From Caulobacteraceae bacterium PMMR1 (GTDB taxonomy: Bacteria; Pseudomonadota; Alphaproteobacteria; Caulobacterales; Caulobacteraceae): 64,000 nt of DNA. The translations under genes and the position numbers were made by a program. The notes under the pieces are model-generated. The model ran no database searches. It saw nothing but the letters and a program-made list of their open reading frames with translations, and was not told where the DNA came from. Location: assembly GCA_000733915.1 (NCBI GenBank), contig JPOM01000001.1, forward strand, positions 930,001 to 994,000, given 5' to 3'. Each line of letters opens with the position of its first letter. Positions within the stretch are counted from its first letter, which is position 1. This document shows, piece by piece, positions 33,414 to 41,406 of this stretch.

Positions 33414-34382
33414 TCAGGCCGCCGCGTTGAGCGTCTTGACCTTGGACCTCTTGGCGGTCGGCACGGGCGGCGCCGAGCGGTCTAAGAACCCCAGGAAGTG
33501 CGCCGTGCGGATCGTGCGCACGCCCGCCGCCTGCATCTCCGCCGCAATCTCCCGACGCAGGCTTTCCATCTTCGACCAGTGCCACTTCGGCCGGTAGTGG
33601 TGCTCGCTGTGGTAGCCGTTGTTCAGGAAGGCCCAGTTGTAGAGCCTGGCGTAGGTGGACACGCCGGTCGCGATAGGCCGCTCAGGGTCGGCGCCGGCGT
33701 GCTCGTACCAGGCGATCAGGAAGCTCATGCACTGCCCCAGATAGTAGAAGGGGGCCAGGAACAGCACGAACTGCCAGTTGATCACCAGAACGACCGCAAA
33801 GACCGCGATCATGAACCAGAACTCGCGCATCGCCTGGCGGGCTTCGGCCGGGCGCTTGGCGGCGATCTTCTTCGCCAGGGTGAAGGGGTCGTCGTCGCGC
33901 CAGAACTGGGTGAAGACATAGGACCAGACCGGCTCGACCTTGCCCTCGGCCCCGAACCGATAGAGCGAGATGGGGTCGATGGTCTCGCCGTCCGGGCCGG
34001 GGCGGTCGGAATTGCCCGCGTGGTGGCGCATGTGGACATAGGCGTACATCGTCTGCGGCACGCCCAGCTCCAGCGTCAGGGCGTAGCGCGTGATGCGGTT
34101 CAGCGGCTCCCAGGCGAAGAACGGGTTGTGGATGAAGTTGTGGGACACGGAGTCCAGGTTCCAGCCGATCGCGAACGCATAGAGCGCGCCGCCGAGCAGG
34201 CGCTCGGGCCAGTTCAGGTGCGGCCAGGCGATCAGAAAGCCCAGGATGGCGCCCAGGTGCAGGAACACCAGGGCCGCGGGAACGGCGTCCCAGGCGGAGT
34301 AGCGGAAAAGCCCGAGGTGCGCCTTGGGCCGCTCCCGCCTCGGGGCAGAGGCCCCTTTTGGGGCTGTGGAGACCGTGGACAT
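33414..34382 (-). CDS. membrane fatty acid desaturase (second tandem copy)
   Basis: 322 residues, di-iron desaturase/hydroxylase fold. Three histidine boxes: HNFIH (about residue 85), HMRHH (about 122) and HSEHH (about 260). Membrane helices lie near the N-terminus and around residues 190-215. It is last in the cluster, one base after its paralogue at 34384-35289, and shares long blocks with it such as HNPFFAWEPLN, PGPDG-TIDP and YNW-FL-NGYH. The family introduces a double bond or hydroxyl in lipid acyl chains; position and substrate are unknown. Confidence 0.88.
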   Translation of the reverse strand: MSTVSTAPKGASAPRRERPKAHLGLFRYSAWDAVPAALVFLHLGAILGFLIAWPHLNWPERLLGGALYAFAIGWNLDSVSHNFIHNPFFAWEPLNRITRYALTLELGVPQTMYAYVHMRHHAGNSDRPGPDGETIDPISLYRFGAEGKVEPVWSYVFTQFWRDDDPFTLAKKIAAKRPAEARQAMREFWFMIAVFAVVLVINWQFVLFLAPFYYLGQCMSFLIAWYEHAGADPERPIATGVSTYARLYNWAFLNNGYHSEHHYRPKWHWSKMESLRREIAAEMQAAGVRTIRTAHFLGFLDRSAPPVPTAKRSKVKTLNAAA

Positions 34383-34383
34383 C

Positions 34384-35289
34384 TTAAGCCGCCTTCGCCT
34401 TGGGCGCCGCGGGCCGCTTGGCGGTGGGCACGCGCCAGGTCTTCGGGTCCAGGAAGCCCAGCGGGTGCGCCGGCGCGATCACGGTCACGCCCTCTTGGGC
34501 CTGCTGCGCCGCGATCTCGCGATGGAACGCGCGCATCTTCGTCCAGTGGATCTTGGGCCGGTAGTGATGCTCGGCATGGTAGCCGTTGTAGAGGAAGATC
34601 CAATTGTAGACGGGCTCGTAGGTGGAGACGCCCCAGGCGATCGGCTTGTCCGGGTTGCCCCCCAGGTGCTCGTAGTAGCCCGACAGGTTCGACAGGCACT
34701 GGCCGAGATAGTTGAACGGCGCCATCACCAGGATGAACGGCCAGTGGATCAGCAGCATGACGCCATAGACGGCGAGCATGCTCCAGAACTCGAACATGGC
34801 CTGCTTGGCGTCGGCGGGCCGCTTGGCGGCGATGCGCTTGGCGAGCTCGAACGGGTCGTCGTCCCGGAAGAACTGCAGGAAGACGTAGGACAGCATGGGC
34901 TCCGGCTTGCCGTCGTGGCCATACTGATAGATCGACAGCGGGTCGATGGTCTTGCCGTCCGGGCCGGGCAGGTCGGCGTTGCCCGCATGGTGCTTCAGAT
35001 GGATGTAGCGATACATCGTCTGGGGCGTGGCCAGCGTCCAGCTCATCGCCAGCGAGGTCAGCTTGTTCAGCGGCTCCCAGGCGAAGAACGGGTTGTGGAT
35101 GAAATTGTGGGCGAGCGAGTTGAGGCTCCAGCCCACCGACAGGCTGTAGAGCGCCGCACAGCCGAACCGCTGCGCCCAGCTTAGCTGCGGCCAGTAGATG
35201 AAGAACGCCAGCATGGCGAACAGGTGCAGGAACACCAGGGCGGCCGGAATGGCGTCCCAGGGCGAGTACTTGAAGATGCGAAGGCGCAT
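34384..35289 (-). CDS. membrane fatty acid desaturase (first tandem copy)
   Basis: 301 residues with boxes HNFIH, HLKHH and HAEHH and the same helix layout as the next gene. It begins 15 bases after the acyltransferase stop, so it is in the same transcript. The two copies look like an old tandem duplication, because similarity spans the full length but many positions differ. Two desaturases beside an ACP and ketosynthase suggest that the acyl chain made or used by this cluster is unsaturated twice or at different positions; that is inference. Confidence 0.88.
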   Translation of the reverse strand: MRLRIFKYSPWDAIPAALVFLHLFAMLAFFIYWPQLSWAQRFGCAALYSLSVGWSLNSLAHNFIHNPFFAWEPLNKLTSLAMSWTLATPQTMYRYIHLKHHAGNADLPGPDGKTIDPLSIYQYGHDGKPEPMLSYVFLQFFRDDDPFELAKRIAAKRPADAKQAMFEFWSMLAVYGVMLLIHWPFILVMAPFNYLGQCLSNLSGYYEHLGGNPDKPIAWGVSTYEPVYNWIFLYNGYHAEHHYRPKIHWTKMRAFHREIAAQQAQEGVTVIAPAHPLGFLDPKTWRVPTAKRPAAPKAKAA

Positions 35290-35304
35290 GGGGGAGCGGC
35301 TCCT

Positions 35305-36558
35305 TCAGGCGGCGAGATGTTGGTCCTCGCCCTGAGGCGAGGGTGGCCCGGAGGGCCGAAGCGGGATCGTTGCGCGGCGAGGCTCGGGCGCGGCGGCCTG
35401 AACACTTGCCCCCGGGCGGCGAGAGGCGCCGGTGCGGGCCTTCGCCTTCGCCGTCTTCAGCGCCGGGTCGGTGTGCTCTACGTCCAGGACGCGGCTGGCG
35501 AGCTTCAGGGCGGCGTTCACGGGCGGCCAGGCGTGGCGGAACAGGATAGCGGTGGGCTCCAGCCGGCAGCCGAGCCTCAGCTTGGGCTCATAGCACGCCT
35601 GGCCCGCCACGAGCGACCGCGCGTTCCGCGACAGGGCGTATCGGAGGTTCTCGATCCAGCTGACGAAATAAAGATTGTGCTCGGGCCCGCGGTGGTCGGC
35701 GCAGAAGTACTTGTCCACCACCGTTTCGGCCGAGGCGACCAGCAGGTTGAAGGCGATCGCCTCGTCGCCGAGCTTGTAGAGGACGCAGGCGGCGTCTTCG
35801 CCCATGGCGTCCAGCACCGCCTGGAAAAAGCGCCAGTCCAACCGCTCGAACTGCAGCTCGGACCGGGCGCGGGTGGCCGCATAGAGGGCGTCGATCCTTG
35901 CGGCGTAGGGGGCGAGGTCGCGCACCCGCTCGACGGCGAGGCCTGAGGCCCGCTTCAGCTTGCGGCGGAGGTCCTTGCGGGTGGCGTGGGACAGGGACGC
36001 CCACCAGCTGTCCTCGCTCACCCCATCCAGATCGAGCACGGCGGTAGGCAGGCTCGCCATCGGGTTCAGGCCCGCGCGCTCAGCAGCGGCGAGCGAGATC
36101 GCGTCAGCGCGGGGCACGTCCTTCACCGCGGTCAGGCGGGCTCCGGCGGCCTTGCCCTTCAGCGCCAGGCCCTGCAACAGCAAGCCGGTCAGGCGCGCGC
36201 GCTCGGCGGCGTCGGCCGTCGCGTCCAGGCCCAGACCCGCCGTCTCCGTCACCGGCGAGCCCAGGCAGCAGAGCTTCAGCTTCAGGAACCGCGGCCAGAC
36301 GGTGCGGACGGCGCGCACCGCGGCCTTGACCGGGCCCTGGACGGTGGCGTCGAGTTCATACTCCGTGACGAAGCCCGGAGCGGCGGCGGCGATCCGCTCG
36401 CCCTCGCGCACGGTCACATAAAAGAGCTCAAAACCGTCCAGCCCCGCCCGTTCCACCGCGCCCAGATAGGCGTGCGCCTCCGCCTGGCCGGGGAACAGGG
36501 CGTCCCAGGCGACGGCCTTGATCTCGCCGATGCTGCGGTGAAGGGCGATGTCGCTCAC
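35305..36558 (-). CDS. FemAB/BioF2-like GNAT acyltransferase
   Basis: 417 residues from a GTG at 36558 that overlaps the SMR stop. The C-terminal half has the Acetyltransf_6-type fold (SLSHATRKDLRRKLKRA, ELQFERLDWRFFQAVLDAMG, YFVSWIENLRYALSRN). The N-terminal half is a second degenerate GNAT-like part, typical of the FemAB-like group that moves acyl or aminoacyl groups onto amines. The tail of about 60 residues is Ala/Pro/Arg-rich and probably disordered. In this cluster it is the best candidate for the N-acylation step, from ACP or CoA. No signal peptide. Confidence 0.75.
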   Translation of the reverse strand: MSDIALHRSIGEIKAVAWDALFPGQAEAHAYLGAVERAGLDGFELFYVTVREGERIAAAAPGFVTEYELDATVQGPVKAAVRAVRTVWPRFLKLKLCCLGSPVTETAGLGLDATADAAERARLTGLLLQGLALKGKAAGARLTAVKDVPRADAISLAAAERAGLNPMASLPTAVLDLDGVSEDSWWASLSHATRKDLRRKLKRASGLAVERVRDLAPYAARIDALYAATRARSELQFERLDWRFFQAVLDAMGEDAACVLYKLGDEAIAFNLLVASAETVVDKYFCADHRGPEHNLYFVSWIENLRYALSRNARSLVAGQACYEPKLRLGCRLEPTAILFRHAWPPVNAALKLASRVLDVEHTDPALKTAKAKARTGASRRPGASVQAAAPEPRRATIPLRPSGPPSPQGEDQHLAA

Positions 36559-36965
36559 GGGGCGGGGGCCTCCGCCCGGGCCAGCCGCTCGGCCTTGTTC
36601 TCGTCCGCCGCGAGCAGGACGACTCCCGCCACGATGGTCGCCACGCCGATCCAGCGCACCAGATTCATGTGCTCCCCGAAGTAGAAGATCGCAACCGCCA
36701 GGGTGCACAGATAGATCACGGCCGTCATCGGGAAGGCGCGGCCGAGGTCGGCGTCCTTCAGGATCGTCAGCCAGATGACGAAGCCGCCGAAATAGAGCAC
36801 GAAGCCGCCTAGGATCACCGGCGAGGTCAGGACGTGGGCGAGCACGCCTGAGACCCCGCCGCTGAGCTCGATGGTCGAGCCGCTCAGCTTGAAGACGGTC
36901 TGCACCGCGGTCTCCACCGCCAGGAACAGCGCCCAGCCGAGCAAGGCCTTAACGAGCGGGCTCAT
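36555..36965 (-). CDS. SMR/EamA-like small membrane transporter (first of two)
   Basis: 136 residues with four membrane helices. TM1 (LGWALFLAVETAVQTVFKLS) has a Glu at the place of EmrE Glu14; TM4 contains VRWIGVATIVAGVVLLA. Starts and stops overlap both neighbours by 4 bp. SMR subunits act as dimers and move cations, sugar-lipids (ArnE/F) or guanidinium. With its counterpart at 37822-38187 it may form a heterodimer exporting the cluster's product; inference. Confidence 0.8.
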   Translation of the reverse strand: MSPLVKALLGWALFLAVETAVQTVFKLSGSTIELSGGVSGVLAHVLTSPVILGGFVLYFGGFVIWLTILKDADLGRAFPMTAVIYLCTLAVAIFYFGEHMNLVRWIGVATIVAGVVLLAADENKAERLARAEAPAP

Positions 36966-37825
36966 GCGGCGCTCTCCAGCGCCCGGGCGGGCTCGGCGCC
37001 GTCAGCCCGGGCGTCGGCGGCCCAGAGCCGCTCCAGGAACTCCACTGCCGCCTTGGCCACCTTGTTCCGCTCCCGGTCTACCGTGACCAGGTGATAGCTG
37101 TCCTGCAGCAGCAACAGCTCCACCGGCCCCCGCAGCGCCCCGGCCAGGCGGCGGGCGTTGCGCACGTCGGTGACGTCGTCCTCCACCGCGTGCACGATCA
37201 GGGCGGGCTGGGTCACTTCGGCCAGGCGGCGCTCCACCTCGCGCACGAGGTGCATGTTGTCGGCCAGGGACTTGCCCGGCATGAAGGGCAGGCCGGCGTC
37301 CTGGGTCAGGCCGGAGAACATCATGTCCGCGATCATCTCGCGCAGACGCTCGTCCTTGATGCCGTAGGGCGGCCGCTCCTTGAAGCGATAAAGCCGCATC
37401 ATGAAGCGCAGCGGTCCCATGGCGAAGAAGGGCAAGATGGCCGCCATCTTCGGCACGGTGAAGCCGTCGTACTTCAGGGTCGGGGCGAACAGCAGCAGGC
37501 CGGCCACCTGCTCGGGGCGGCGCTGGGCGAGGGCGAGCGCGATCACCGCCCCCATGCTGAGCCCGCCCACGACCACGGGGCCGTTCGCAGACAGGCGCTC
37601 CAGCTCGGCTTCCGCTGCCGCCAGCCAGTCGCGCTCGTTGGTCTTGAGCAGGGCCGCCTCGTCCACGCCGTGGCCGGGCAGCATGGGGGTGACGACCTCG
37701 TAGCCGGCGCGCCGGACCGCCCGGGAGACGGTCTGCAGCTCCGCCGGGGCGCCGGTCAGGCCATGGAACAAAAGGACGGGAGGCTTCATCGCACTCGACT
37801 CTGACAGGGGACGGGCGGCGCTCAT
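36962..37825 (-). CDS. alpha/beta hydrolase (esterase/lipase-like)
   Basis: 287 residues from the ATG at 37825 (ATGA overlap with the SMR stop); an ATG at 37789 starts directly at MKPPVLLFHGLTG and is the alternative. Catalytic elements: VVGGLSMGAVIALAL (Ser), VHAVEDDVTDVRNA (Asp) and LLLQDSYHLVTVDRE (His). Closest in style to Est30-like carboxylesterases and monoacylglycerol lipases. There is no signal peptide, so it acts in the cytoplasm. It could release acyl chains or edit intermediates of the cluster. Confidence 0.85.
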   Translation of the reverse strand: MSAARPLSESSAMKPPVLLFHGLTGAPAELQTVSRAVRRAGYEVVTPMLPGHGVDEAALLKTNERDWLAAAEAELERLSANGPVVVGGLSMGAVIALALAQRRPEQVAGLLLFAPTLKYDGFTVPKMAAILPFFAMGPLRFMMRLYRFKERPPYGIKDERLREMIADMMFSGLTQDAGLPFMPGKSLADNMHLVREVERRLAEVTQPALIVHAVEDDVTDVRNARRLAGALRGPVELLLLQDSYHLVTVDRERNKVAKAAVEFLERLWAADARADGAEPARALESAA

Positions 37826-38187
37826 CCGAGGCTCGCGGCGAGACAGGCGGCGCCGAGCGTGATCAGGCCCGCGCCCAACCAGCGGCGCTTGCCGGCGTGC
37901 TCGCCCAGGAACAGGCGGCCGGAGACCACCGCGCCGACATAGGCCAGGGCCGCCATCGGCCCCACGACCGACAAGGGCGCGTGACCCACGACATAGAGCC
38001 AGAAGCAGGCCTCGAAGCAGTAGCCGAAAAAGCCGCCCAGGATCCAAGAGTTGAGGACGACGCCCTTCCAGAAGGCGAGGCCGGACGCGCCCTCGGGAAC
38101 GCGCTCAAGCCCGAGCTTGAAGGCCGTCTGGCCCCAGACGTCCAGGGCGACGGTGGCGAAGAACAGGACCCAGACCAGGGGGCTCAC
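37822..38187 (-). CDS. SMR-like small membrane transporter (second of two)
   Basis: 121 residues, four helices (VWVLFFATVALDVWGQTAFK, NSWILGGFFGYCFEACFW, LSVVGPMAALAYVGAVVSG, WLGAGLITLGAACLAASLG). TM1 carries Asp at the EmrE-Glu14 position, while the partner has Glu there. Its start overlaps the arginase-like gene. Unequal SMR pairs in one operon commonly form heterodimers. Confidence 0.8.
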   Translation of the reverse strand: MSPLVWVLFFATVALDVWGQTAFKLGLERVPEGASGLAFWKGVVLNSWILGGFFGYCFEACFWLYVVGHAPLSVVGPMAALAYVGAVVSGRLFLGEHAGKRRWLGAGLITLGAACLAASLG

Positions 38188-39098
38188 TGCAACACCTCCT
38201 CGAAGGTCTCGAGCAGGCGAGCGTTGGTGCGGGCGTTGACGGAGAGGTCGCCCGGCGGGCCGCGGCGCGTCGCGGGCGGCTGGTCGAGGCGCGCCTCAAG
38301 CGTCTTGAACGGGTTGGAGAAGCGCTGGGGCGACCAGTCCCCGCAGACGTCCACTCCCACCACGCGCCGCTCCTCCGCCACCCGGCGCACCAGCGCGTCC
38401 AGGGCCTCCAGCGGCATCAGGCCCTGGTCCCAGTTGGTGGCGGCGTCCTCGGGGCGCAGCGCATCCTTGTCCAAGGTCAGCCAGACGCCCGCGTCGTGAG
38501 GAATCCGCGCGACCAGGTCGTCCAGGAACGCGGCCCAGTCCTCCTCACCGACGCAGCGCCAGACCAGCCGCCGGCCCTCGACCCGATGGCCGGGGCCGTC
38601 CGCCAGGCGGCGCACGAGCGGGGAGGGCGGGCGCGACCAGGCGAACATCTCGATCCGGCCCGCGGCCAGGTGTCTGAAGGCGCCGCCCTTAACGTCGGGA
38701 CGGTCGAGATCGGCGGAGGTGGGGCCGACCGTGATCACCTTCAGCACCTGCGCCAGCTCCAAGGCGCGGTTCACCCAGGCCCCGCAGTGGCGGGCCGGGG
38801 CCGCACGCACCCAGTCGGGGTGATTGTCGACGTGCACGACCACGAGCGGCCCCTCGACCTCGGCGAGCAGCAGGGGCGTGAGGTTGTGGAAGTCGCCGCT
38901 GCCCATGAAGGTCACGCTCGGGCCCCGGCCGGGCAGGGCCGTCTCGCCGAGCCGGATTCGCAGCGCCTCGAACGACCGCCTGTCCGCCCACAGGCGCAGG
39001 CCCGGCGCGAGGTCGCGCGCAGGCGTGACCCCATGGGCGCGCAGGGCCAGGGGCGCCTGCTCGCCCACCCCGTCGAGGTCGATGACCCGCAGGCGCAT
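38184..39098 (-). CDS. arginase/ureohydrolase-like hydrolase
   Basis: 304 residues of the ureohydrolase fold. Metal-binding elements are recognisable but altered: GSGDFHNL for GGDHS, VVHVDNHPDWV for DAHxD, LTLDKDALRPEDA for SxDxDxxDP. The conserved set of His and Asp ligands is thus mostly kept. The family cleaves guanidino or formimino groups (arginine, agmatine, guanidinobutyrate); the divergence suggests a different substrate. It lies just downstream of the aminotransferase, six bases apart. Confidence 0.72.
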   Translation of the reverse strand: MRLRVIDLDGVGEQAPLALRAHGVTPARDLAPGLRLWADRRSFEALRIRLGETALPGRGPSVTFMGSGDFHNLTPLLLAEVEGPLVVVHVDNHPDWVRAAPARHCGAWVNRALELAQVLKVITVGPTSADLDRPDVKGGAFRHLAAGRIEMFAWSRPPSPLVRRLADGPGHRVEGRRLVWRCVGEEDWAAFLDDLVARIPHDAGVWLTLDKDALRPEDAATNWDQGLMPLEALDALVRRVAEERRVVGVDVCGDWSPQRFSNPFKTLEARLDQPPATRRGPPGDLSVNARTNARLLETFEEVLQ

Positions 39099-39104
39099 GG
39101 CCGC

Positions 39105-40496
39105 TCAGCCCTGTTTGGCGACGCGGACGAACAGCTGGTCGAGCAGCTCGATGGCCTCGTCGATCTCGCCCTCGGAGATGTGCAGCGACGGCGCCAGCGT
39201 AATGACGTTCTTGTAGTAGCCGCCGATGTCGAGCACGAGGCCGCGCTTCTGACCCTTGTACTCCAGATCGCCGGCCAGGCCGATGTCGACCATCTTGTCC
39301 ACGAACGCCTTGTCCGGGGTGAAGCTGTCCTCGGCCTTGCAGACCTCGATGCGCAAGGCCAGTCCCAGGCCGTCGACGTCGCCGATCTGCTTGTGGCGCG
39401 ACTGCAGCCAGCGGATGCCGTCCAGGAACTTGGCCCCCTTGGCCTTCACCATGGATTCGTAGTCGGTCTCGGCCATCATCCGCATGGCCTCGAGCGCCAC
39501 GCCCGTGCCCATCGGGTTGGAGTTGAAGGTCGAATGGGTCGACCCTGCCGGGAACTTCTGCGGCGTGATCATCTCCTCCCGAGCCCACAGGCCGGAGAGG
39601 GGGTTCAGGCCGTTGGTGAAGGCCTTGCCGAAGACCAGCACGTCCGGCTGCACGCCGAAATGCTCGATGGACCACATCTTGCCCGTGCGGAAGAAGCCCA
39701 TCTGGATTTCGTCCACCACCAACAGGATGCCGTGGTCGTCCAGCACCTTCTTCAGGCCGGTGAAGAAGTTCATTGGCGGGATGACGTAGCCGCCCGTGCC
39801 CTGGATCGGCTCGACGTAGAAGGCGGCGTACTCGGCCTGGCCGACCTTGGGGTCCCAGACGCCGTTGTACTCAGTCTCGAACAGCCGTGCGAACTTGGCG
39901 ACGCACAGCTCGCCATACTCTTCCTTGCTCATGCCCTTAGGGCCGCGAAAGTGGTAGGGGAACTCGATGAACTGCGCCCGCTCGCCGAAGTGGCCGTAGC
40001 GCCGGCGGTAGCGGTAAGAGCTGGTGATCGCCGAGGCGCCGAGCGTGCGGCCGTGATAGCCGCCCTCGAAGGCGAACATCAGGCTCTTGCCGCCGGTGTG
40101 ATTGCGCACGAGCTTGAGACTGTCCTCGATCGCCTGGGCGCCCCCGACGTTGAAGTGCACCCGGCCCTTGCGGCCGAACTTGCGCTCCGCGTCCTGGGCG
40201 ATCATCGCCGCGAGCTCGATCTTCTCCCTGTGCAGGTACTGCGACGCGACCTGCGGCAGGGTATCGAGCTGGCGCTTGACGGCGTTGTTCAGGCGCTCGT
40301 TGCGATAGCCGAAGTTGACGGCGGAGTACCACATCTGCAGGTCCAGGTACGGCGTGCCGTCCCGGTCGAACATGTAGGAGCCGTCGCAGCCGGTGAAGAT
40401 CGGCGGGCGGTCGACATAGTGCACAGTATCGCCGAACGAGCAGTACTCGTTCTCCAGCGCCCGCAGGCGGTCTTCTTCCAGCTCGGCGTCGAACAT
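39105..40496 (-). CDS. class III PLP-dependent aminotransferase
   Basis: 463 residues from the ATG at 40496, with GGGGAAG just upstream; an earlier ATG at 40538 adds a low-complexity lead. Family motifs: MFAFEGGYHGRTLGASAITS, EPIQGTGGYVIPPM, VDEIQMGFFRTGK and the PLP-lysine region VLVFGKAFTNGLNPLSG. Class III enzymes act on terminal amines (ornithine, GABA, diaminobutyrate) or on amino ketones. It may make the amine head group of the cluster's product. Confidence 0.88.
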   Translation of the reverse strand: MFDAELEEDRLRALENEYCSFGDTVHYVDRPPIFTGCDGSYMFDRDGTPYLDLQMWYSAVNFGYRNERLNNAVKRQLDTLPQVASQYLHREKIELAAMIAQDAERKFGRKGRVHFNVGGAQAIEDSLKLVRNHTGGKSLMFAFEGGYHGRTLGASAITSSYRYRRRYGHFGERAQFIEFPYHFRGPKGMSKEEYGELCVAKFARLFETEYNGVWDPKVGQAEYAAFYVEPIQGTGGYVIPPMNFFTGLKKVLDDHGILLVVDEIQMGFFRTGKMWSIEHFGVQPDVLVFGKAFTNGLNPLSGLWAREEMITPQKFPAGSTHSTFNSNPMGTGVALEAMRMMAETDYESMVKAKGAKFLDGIRWLQSRHKQIGDVDGLGLALRIEVCKAEDSFTPDKAFVDKMVDIGLAGDLEYKGQKRGLVLDIGGYYKNVITLAPSLHISEGEIDEAIELLDQLFVRVAKQG

Positions 40497-40591
40497 CGGG
40501 ACTTCCCCTGTTGTGTCGGGACTAGGCGGGACGGCCACGCGAGCCGCCCCGAGGGTTAAGACTTGCCGGTCTTTCGGCGATTAGGCGGCGG

Positions 40592-41251
40592 TCAGGCGAC
40601 CTGCGGGACGGGCTGCGGCGCGATCTCCGCCAGACGCGGGAGCCAGGCGCGCACCTCGGCGAAGGTGTCGAAGGCGATGCTGTCCAGGCCCCGCCGCCGG
40701 CGGTGCTCCAGAAGGTGGCCCTTGGCGAAGACGATGTCGGCCATGTCGGAGACGCAGACGTCGGAGCGGCCGTCGCCGATGTGCACCAGGCGCGCCGGCG
40801 CGCTCACCACCGCGCACTTGCACACGCCCGAGCCGCAGTTCTGGCTCGAATAGGGGAAGCGCGCGGTCCAGCGGCCGTCGCCCACATGGATCAGGCGGTT
40901 GGCGGTGATGGGCACGCCGCGCACGCCCATGCGCTTTAGCACGCGTCGCACCGCCCAGTCGTAGCCGTCGGACACCACCGCGACCGGCATCTCGGCTTTC
41001 AGGCAGTCGCCGAAGAAGCCGGCCACGTGAGGATCGACCTCCCGCTCGTCCAGCCAGGCGTCGAGCTCGTCGGGGTGCACGTTCAGGAGCGCCGTCTGCT
41101 GCGCCAGGCACTCGCGCGAGCCTATTCTGCCGGCCTTCCACTCCGCCTCGACCGCCTCCCAGCCGGGTTCGGCGAACGCCTCCAGGATGGCGTCGACCGT
41201 GTCGGCCGTCGTGATGGTGCCGTCGAAATCGACTGAAACGCGGAACTGCAT
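40592..41251 (-). CDS. HAD-IB phosphatase, MtnX-like
   Basis: 219 residues. Motif I is VDFDGTITTADTVD (Asp8/Asp10), motif II VAVVSDGYDW, motif III/IV LVHIGDGRSDVCVSDMADIV. Similar to phosphatases of the MtnX/PhnX-like and phosphoserine-phosphatase group. No methionine-salvage genes are near, so a different phosphoester is likely. It starts the downstream half of the cluster after a 155-base gap. Confidence 0.82.
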   Translation of the reverse strand: MQFRVSVDFDGTITTADTVDAILEAFAEPGWEAVEAEWKAGRIGSRECLAQQTALLNVHPDELDAWLDEREVDPHVAGFFGDCLKAEMPVAVVSDGYDWAVRRVLKRMGVRGVPITANRLIHVGDGRWTARFPYSSQNCGSGVCKCAVVSAPARLVHIGDGRSDVCVSDMADIVFAKGHLLEHRRRRGLDSIAFDTFAEVRAWLPRLAEIAPQPVPQVA

Positions 41252-41275
41252 GGAACTGTCGCGACCCCTGCTCCG

Positions 41276-41290
41276 TTAAGGCCCGATTAG
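41276..41290 (-). promoter_or_regulatory. CtrA-like site upstream of the phosphatase gene
   Basis: On the plus strand the bases are TTAA-N7-TTAG; on the minus strand CTAA-N7-TTAAC, one mismatch from the CtrA consensus TTAA-N7-TTAAC. It lies about 25 bases before the start codon, in the only sizeable gap inside the cluster. It could place the HAD-to-desaturase half under cell-cycle control. A single imperfect site is weak evidence. Confidence 0.35.
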
Positions 41291-41406
41291 GGAGGGGGGC
41301 TTGGCTCCGGGCTTACCCGGACTTGTCTTCGCGGCAAACTTCGTGGCCGAAATGTGGCGACGTCGAAACGCACCCGACACGGTCCGCAACGCCAACTTGC
41401 GCGGAC

